A DNA stretch of 20,076 bases, taken from contig NZ_CATNLY010000008.1 of the NCBI RefSeq assembly GCF_950100655.1, positions 1 to 20,076 of the forward strand, written 5' to 3'. Numbering within the stretch: position 1 is the first letter of the stretch; the number at the start of each line of letters is the position of its first letter. The DNA comes from Pleomorphomonas sp. T1.2MG-36. GTDB taxonomy: Bacteria; Pseudomonadota; Alphaproteobacteria; Rhizobiales; Pleomorphomonadaceae. Made by a program: the position numbers and the translations under genes. Positions 15,583 through 20,076 of this stretch are shown here, one piece after another. Under the pieces are notes generated by a model, which saw only the letters and a program-made list of their open reading frames with translations, was not told the origin of the DNA and made no database searches.

Positions 15583-16660
15583 TGTGTCCTCTTAAGATTC
15601 CTGGTTGATAAACTTACTGACTGTTTCCCAGGATCTTCTGCCCATGTTTCGATATCCGAGATGGGGCCTTTCGGTGTTGTAATGGACGAGCCAGGCGTCG
15701 AGGTCTTCCTGTAGGGCTTCGACGCTGGCGTGAAAGGTCTCGCATATCTTCAGTCGGAAGGACAGGTCCAGCACTGTGCCGTTGAAGTGTTCGACGAAGC
15801 CATTGGTGCGGGGCGTGCGGACCCGGGGTCTTGCGATGCTCGATGCCGGCCAGAGCGAGATCGAGTTCGAACGGGTGCGCGTGTCTGTGCCGCAGAACTC
15901 GCGGCCGTTGTCGGTCAGGATGGCGCCGACCTTGAGCCCGATGCGCTCGTAGAGTGGCAATATGTCGTTGTGCACCACAGCGCCACCGCCTCGGGCTGCT
16001 TGGAGGCGGGCAGAACTCCGAAGGCGTAGGAGCCCGTAGGCGTCGACCACGGCGTGGAGATAGACCGGCCGTCAACCCTTCAGGTTGCCGACGAATAGCG
16101 TGTCCTGACACAGTAATTCGCTGGGCATGGCGCTCTTGACGTGGCGTTCGCAGAGCGCCGGACTGAGCTTCTCGATGAAGGCGACCTGCTCGGCGGTAGT
16201 TTCGATCGGGGTCTCGGCCTTGCGGTTCTCCAGCGCCAGCCAACGGTCGTAACGTGTGCCGAGACTATGGTCGTTGAGGATCATCTGGATGGTGATTGCC
16301 GAGACCCGTTTGCCTTCAGTATCAGCATCAGCATCGCCTCGATACGATTGCAGCTATAGGCGGGATGATCGAGCGCCAGGCTAGGATGCGCTCGCTCACG
16401 CCAACCGGCGTCGTCTTCGGGGGCAACTTGTGGATCGGCTGCAGGTCTTTCAGGCCAGCGAGACCTTCGAGCTGGAACTTTCGCTTCCACTCTTAGAAGC
16501 TCGTCCAATCCATGCCACAGTTACGGCGGGCCTTGGCCGCGTTACCCGGTTGCTCGGCCAGTTCCAGAACGCTCAGGCGCTGACGCGCCACTTGCTCCGG
16601 GGCATCATGCCAACTCCTCCCAATGCCAGTATTGCACGGGATGAAGCCTAAGAGGACACA
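15583..16660 (-). mobile_element. IS481-family insertion sequence (decayed, ends intact)
   Basis: Terminal inverted repeats are well preserved: TGTGTCCTCTTAAG at 15583-15596 and its near-perfect complement CCTAAGAGGACACA at 16647-16660 (13 of 14 match). The 1078-bp length suits IS481 elements. No convincing target duplication was found in the flanks. The transposase within is a pseudogene. A second, older remnant of a related element lies at 6178-6712 and 7857-7911. Confidence 0.85.
15592..16608 (-). pseudogene. IS481-family transposase pseudogene
   Basis: Read on the - strand, the protein begins near EQVARQRLSVLELAEQ and passes TSF-stop-EWKRKFQ (TAA in place of Tyr). It then changes frame to HPAYSCNRIEAML, then to LNDHSLGTRYDRWLALE and CQDTLFVGNLKG followed by TGA, and resumes with VDAYG, ILTDNGREFCGTD, NGFVEHFNGT and LVHYNTERPHLGYRNMG. 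The DDE residues are visible in DTLFVG, LTDNG and VEHFNG but lie in different frames. At least three frame changes and two stops show it is dead. Confidence 0.88.
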
Positions 16661-17191
16661 TAATGGTCAGCCCGAAGGCCATTGCTGCCTATCCATCTGT
16701 TACGACCGCTTCGTTCCATGCCAGAACGTTGGTGCGTTGAGTCGGCCTTTCGAAGCGATCTTCGAGCATTGTGATGGCGATGTCATCATGATCCGTCGAC
16801 CTTTGACCATGTCCAATATCACGCGATCACTATGGAGTAAGTTGGCGAAACAGAGCGCTCCCCGTGGGGCTCGATAGCGGGGGGCAAACACCTGTCGACA
16901 CCGAAGGCCGCGGCGCCTACTTCTGCCTGATCGACGGCTACGTTGCGGCCACGACAGCGATGCCATGCACACGCTAGGATAGTAGGGCTGTCCAGAGTTG
17001 TCTACACAGGTTTAGAGGGCTCCTGGGCATCGCAATGTGCGACGATAAGTGGCATGCAAACTGCGTAGGCACCCTAAAGCTCGCTGCATATATGAGGTAT
17101 CGGTGAACAAAACGGTAAGTATTTTATACATACCGCTGATATTTCTGGCGAAATATAAGTGTACATCTCATATACTATGGAGATACTACTC
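16661..17191. other. Unassigned region upstream of the 17192 gene
   Basis: Roughly 500 bases without a supported gene. 16661-17000 is GC-rich and looks like a dead mobile element; a frame around 16736-16800 (LSRPFEAIFEHCDGDVIMI) faintly recalls IS5-type transposases but is too weak to call. From about 17080 the sequence turns AT-rich and probably carries the promoter for the next gene pair. Confidence 0.35.
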
Positions 17192-18010
17192 ATGAAAAGA
17201 GTGGCGATTTGTTTCTTTGGGATAACACGTTCGTTGAGATTTACAGAAAGTAGTATTACTAAGAGAATTATAAACCCCCTAAGAAATAGATTTAGCGTCG
17301 ATGTATATGGTCATTTCTATAATATAAATAGAGTAGTGAATGCTAGAAGTAAAGAAAATGACATTGCCGATCAAACAGAGGTGAATCTGATTGATTTTAA
17401 AGATCTTAGGTTGGAGGACCCAGGAAGCAGAACTGTTATGGAGAGATTCGAACTATCTTCACCGTATGGCGATTGTTGGAATGATGATTTTGCCTCCCTA
17501 AGAAATGTCACCCATCAGTTGTACTCATTGAGAACAGTTTTTGGCTTGTGCGGGAGTTGCGATTATGATTACTATGTGTTTGTTAGGCCGGACTTGTTGT
17601 ATCACGACGACATAATGTCGATGTTTGATTGTATTCTCCCTCAAGGGCGGTCTAGCGGAAGCGTTGTTGTACCGGGTTGGCAGTCTCACGGCGGTGTCAA
17701 TGATCGCTTCTCATTGTGTTCTGGGAGAGACGCCGCGAAAGTATACGCGGGAAGATTTGATGCAATTGAGGATTTCTTGAGAAGTAAGAAGTGTTCTTTT
17801 CACTCCGAGCGGCATCTTCTTTTTGTCCTTGAGCGAAGCCGCGTTAATATTGCGTTTACATCTATTAGGGCAAGTAGAGTGCGCGCTAATGGTTATGTAA
17901 GAAAGGAAGATTTTCTAGTAGAAGGGCTTCCCCGGTGGTTTGGAACAAGAGCAAGAAACTTTTATGTGCATTATGATGTATGGAAAAATGGATTGAGGTT
18001 TGAGCAATGA
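17192..18010 (+). CDS. Uncharacterised protein of a polysaccharide cluster, possibly glycosyltransferase-like
   Basis: I do not recognise a named family with certainty. The 272-aa protein opens MKRVAICFFGITRSLRF, then has VDVYGHFYN, and in the middle DYDYYVFVRPDLLYHDDI. The short hydrophobic strand followed by RPDLLY could act as a DxD-like site, and this layout recalls unclassified glycosyltransferase-like proteins of capsule and O-antigen loci. No signal peptide or membrane segment is evident. I chose ATG 17192, with GGAG nine bases upstream; GTG 17159 and ATG 17177 are also in frame. Its stop overlaps the next start in an ATGA, so it is translationally coupled to the GT2 gene at 18007. AT-rich, like the other glycan genes. 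Coding status is firm; function is a guess from context. Confidence 0.7.
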   Translation: MKRVAICFFGITRSLRFTESSITKRIINPLRNRFSVDVYGHFYNINRVVNARSKENDIADQTEVNLIDFKDLRLEDPGSRTVMERFELSSPYGDCWNDDFASLRNVTHQLYSLRTVFGLCGSCDYDYYVFVRPDLLYHDDIMSMFDCILPQGRSSGSVVVPGWQSHGGVNDRFSLCSGRDAAKVYAGRFDAIEDFLRSKKCSFHSERHLLFVLERSRVNIAFTSIRASRVRANGYVRKEDFLVEGLPRWFGTRARNFYVHYDVWKNGLRFEQ

Positions 18011-18870
18011 GCGAACTTGTTAGTGTTTATATTACGACCAAAAATAGAGGGCCTTTGCTTAAGCGGGCGATTCAGTCGGTCCAGAGGCAAGGCATTGATA
18101 ACATTGAGATAATTATCTCTGACGACGGTTCCGTTGATGAAACCCCCCAAATTGTTGCAACTCTTGCCCAAGCTGATCGACGTATAAAATTGATACGGTC
18201 GGAGTACAGTAGAGGCGCATGTGTTGCAAGAAACGCCGCTATTTTTCAAGCAAATGGTGATTTCATAACCGGTCTAGATGATGATGATGAATTTACTGAT
18301 GATCGAATAGAGGTTTTTTTAAATGAGTGGCGAGAAAATTACTCATTTATATGCTCAAATATAAGAAATATATGCGACGGTAAGACGTGGGCTGAATATG
18401 GTGCGGGAGATGAAGTGTTCGGAGTCAATGATCTGTACAAGATTAATAACGCTGGAAGCCAGGTATTTACGCGAACTTCTCGTTTGAAAGGAATTGGAGG
18501 ATTTGGAGAAACGGTTAGGAGGCTACAGGATTGGGATACATGGCTACGCCTTTCTTCTGAGTGGGGAGAGTTTTTGCGGCTTGGCCTTGAGACGTACATT
18601 ATGCATCATGAGATAACTTTAGGTATGGAGCGCGTGTCAAGAAAGTATCCGTATGAGTATGCATATCAGGAGCTTATTGATCGGAACGCGGACGCGTTTA
18701 ATGACGAGGTAGCTGCTGCGGCTCGGCGGAGGGTGAAGTATCTGAATTTCGATTACAGGATAGTGGATGCCTACAGAGATGTGTTGTTTGGCGAATACGG
18801 GCAGCCAATTAAGTATATACCTAAGCGATTAATTCGAAGGAAGCACGGTCACACGGTGGGCGGTGTGTAG
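18007..18870 (+). CDS. Family 2 glycosyltransferase
   Basis: A 287-aa GT-A transferase starting MSELVSVYITTKNRGPLLKR. SDDGSVDET forms the nucleotide-binding loop near residue 38, GLDDDDEFTDDR carries the metal-binding DxD near residue 92, and RLQDWDTWLRLS provides the acidic ED/QDW-type motif where the catalytic base lies in many GT2 enzymes. This combination is typical of O-antigen GT2 proteins and differs from the DQDDVW pair at 3875 and 13175. It would transfer a sugar to the lipid-linked glycan; donor unknown. ATG 18007 overlaps the previous stop by four bases (ATGA), a sign of coupling. The last gene before an 800-base non-coding gap. Confidence 0.87.
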   Translation: MSELVSVYITTKNRGPLLKRAIQSVQRQGIDNIEIIISDDGSVDETPQIVATLAQADRRIKLIRSEYSRGACVARNAAIFQANGDFITGLDDDDEFTDDRIEVFLNEWRENYSFICSNIRNICDGKTWAEYGAGDEVFGVNDLYKINNAGSQVFTRTSRLKGIGGFGETVRRLQDWDTWLRLSSEWGEFLRLGLETYIMHHEITLGMERVSRKYPYEYAYQELIDRNADAFNDEVAAAARRRVKYLNFDYRIVDAYRDVLFGEYGQPIKYIPKRLIRRKHGHTVGGV

Positions 18871-19150
18871 GCTTTAGAGAATTTATATTGTGCATTGTCT
18901 CATTATAAAGAGTATCCTTCAGTAAGGAATGAAAACAACTTCTCAACCTTTTCGACGGGAAAGAGCTTCTTGTCCTAGCCGACGTCTGGGTATAGGCTCT
19001 GCCGAGCGAAGGTTATTTGAAACTGTGTTTTTCATAGCTATCTGCTTAAGCGCACTATGTCAGAAGCGAGTACCTGCTTCATGATGGTTTTGAGTTTTTG
19101 ACCGTTGCGAGCGTAGCGTAATCCAACAAGGTATTCGTTTAGAGTACATG

Positions 19151-19164
19151 GTGATCGAGATCAC
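19151..19164. promoter_or_regulatory. CRP/FNR-family-like palindrome
   Basis: GTGATCGAGATCAC is a perfect palindrome in its GTGATC/GATCAC arms with a 2-base centre, matching the core GTGA-N6-TCAC of CRP operators and closely resembling the symmetric consensus TGTGATCTAGATCACA. It lies about 520 bases upstream of rfbC, which is far for direct control. A chance palindrome is possible. Confidence 0.3.
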
Positions 19165-19543
19165 TAAGTCCCGACATATGAGCTTTCCCGCTACTCCAAG
19201 GAATCAGAAGTCCAGGCGCCGCCGTAACCATGGCAAGTCTGCATGATAGAGAGACTTTTAGTCTCGTTAGCAACTGGTAGAAGGAGTTTAACATTCCTTT
19301 CTCGATGGGTTATGTGAAGTCCGATCGCAACTACGGCAACTGTATATACCGAAAGCATGCGTTCGCCTCGCAGATTGGCCAGCAAGATAGTCCTTCTCTT
19401 GAAGGGCGCTGACGTCATGAGAAAGGGCGGCGGCATTTTTGACTGGGGGCGATGTCCGGAGACTCGAGATACGCACGAAATGCTGGCTGTTGCCCAGAGT
19501 GCCGTTTTGAGGCAGTTATACCTCGAGTGCTAGCAGTTTTCGC

Positions 19544-19570
19544 TTTACGTGAGAGGCGCATGGATATAAT
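19544..19570 (+). promoter_or_regulatory. Candidate promoter for rfbC
   Basis: A perfect TATAAT (19565-19570) lies 112 bases before the rfbC ATG in an AT-rich leader. The best -35 candidate, TTTACG at 19544-19549, matches TTGACA at four of six bases but with a short 15-base spacer. Plausible on position and composition only. Confidence 0.3.
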
Positions 19571-19682
19571 AGTGGAGGATTAGAATAGATATAAATTAAA
19601 TCAAACAGCCGAAGAATTTTGTTTATCTCGGTTTGTTTTTGTAGCTACTTTTGAGTATTCTCGTTTAGTAAATGGGGGACAT

Positions 19683-20076
19683 ATGCAGTTCGAACGCTCC
19701 TCTTTAGATGGTCTGTTTCTTGTTGTTCCCCGTCGCCATGGCGACGCGCGTGGTTATTTTGTCGAGACGTTTCGCGAGGATCTGTTCTCGGCGGCTTTTG
19801 GTCCTGTTCATTTTGTTCAGGACAACCAGTCGATGTCGGCCGAGGTCGGCACGGTGCGCGGCCTGCACTTCCAGTTGAACCCGAGGGCGCAGGGCAAGCT
19901 CGTCCGTTGCCTCGTCGGCGCAATCCTGGATGTGGCCGTCGACATTCGCCGGGGCTCGCCGACCTACGGCCAGCATGTGAAGGTGGAACTCTCCGCCGAC
20001 AACGGTCAGCAGCTCTGGGTGCCGCCGGGCTTTGCGCATGGCTTCTGCACGCTCGAACCCAATACCGTCATCGCCT
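19683..20076 (+). CDS. rfbC: dTDP-4-dehydrorhamnose 3,5-epimerase, N-terminal part (3' end outside window)
   Basis: The first 131 codons of RfbC/RmlC, which epimerises dTDP-4-keto-6-deoxyglucose at C3 and C5 on the way to dTDP-L-rhamnose. Visible family hallmarks are RRHGDARGYFVETF near residue 18, FVQDNQSMS, VRGLHFQ with the catalytic His, VDIRRGSPTYG, and the cupin segment WVPPGFAHGF. The start ATG 19683 is backed by GGGGGA five to ten bases upstream. The frame is open to the right edge. From about base 19730 it is GC-rich and high-GC in codon use, like rfbA and ugd, so the AT-rich island ends just before it. It probably heads an rfb operon continuing beyond the window. Confidence 0.95.
   Translation, partial: MQFERSSLDGLFLVVPRRHGDARGYFVETFREDLFSAAFGPVHFVQDNQSMSAEVGTVRGLHFQLNPRAQGKLVRCLVGAILDVAVDIRRGSPTYGQHVKVELSADNGQQLWVPPGFAHGFCTLEPNTVIA

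Larger units (their letters stand above)
18871..19682. other. Long non-coding region upstream of rfbC
   Basis: About 810 bases in which no gene is supported. The first 600 have mixed composition with no recognised protein in any frame; a decayed element is possible. It contains a CRP-like palindrome at 19151-19164, a small GAGAC/GTCTC hairpin near 19250-19268 without a T-run, and, from 19565, an AT-rich leader with a perfect TATAAT. The rfbC ribosome site GGGGGA sits at about 19673-19678. Confidence 0.45.

Noticed and set aside
16192..16202. Second ops-like sequence GGCGGTAGTTT
   Set aside because: It lacks the conserved C after GGTAG and lies inside a dead IS481 transposase gene, not in a leader.

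Overview
The window looks like part of the chromosome of an alphaproteobacterium, probably Hyphomicrobiales. The supports are the GC-rich rfbA, ugd and rfbC genes and the IS630, IS481 and IS3 types common in that group. This assignment is inference; no rRNA or other marker gene is present. The region is an O-antigen or exopolysaccharide locus built as a mosaic. GC-rich sugar-nucleotide genes (3' end of rfbA at the left edge, ugd inside, 5' end of rfbC at the right edge) surround AT-rich glycan-assembly genes. Those AT-rich genes use many ATA and AGA codons and look horizontally acquired.

Layout, left to right. 1-298: end of rfbA. 673-1236: a NusG/RfaH-type antitermination factor, followed by a leader with an ops-like element (1349-1359) and a hairpin (1364-1382). 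1475-3766: an SDR epimerase/dehydratase and UDP-glucose 6-dehydrogenase. 3875-6140: a GT2 glycosyltransferase, a type I phosphoribosyltransferase and a HAD phosphatase. The last two may form a PRPP-dependent ribofuranose addition module. 6178-11332: an IS-rich segment. Here two identical, same-orientation IS630 copies flank the O-antigen polymerase gene (wzy, 8255-9586). One copy splits an old IS481 remnant and the other abuts an IS3 remnant. 11420-12733: Wzx flippase. 13175-13996: second GT2 enzyme. 14222-16660: a decayed second IS630-type element and a decayed IS481-type element, both with recognisable ends. 17192-18870: an uncharacterised, possibly glycosyltransferase-like protein overlapping a third GT2 gene. 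18871-19682: non-coding sequence with a CRP-like palindrome and a candidate promoter. 19683-end: rfbC.

Working together, RmlA and RmlC supply dTDP-L-rhamnose and Ugd supplies UDP-glucuronate. The GT2 enzymes, and perhaps the phosphoribosyltransferase/HAD pair, build the repeat unit on a lipid carrier. Wzx flips it and Wzy polymerises it. No initiating phosphoglycosyltransferase (WbaP/WecA type), Wzz or export (Wza/Wzc) gene is visible, so these must lie elsewhere. All glycan genes are on the + strand; the intact IS630 copies and the IS481 relic at 15592-16608 are on the - strand. No tRNA, rRNA or CRISPR array was seen.
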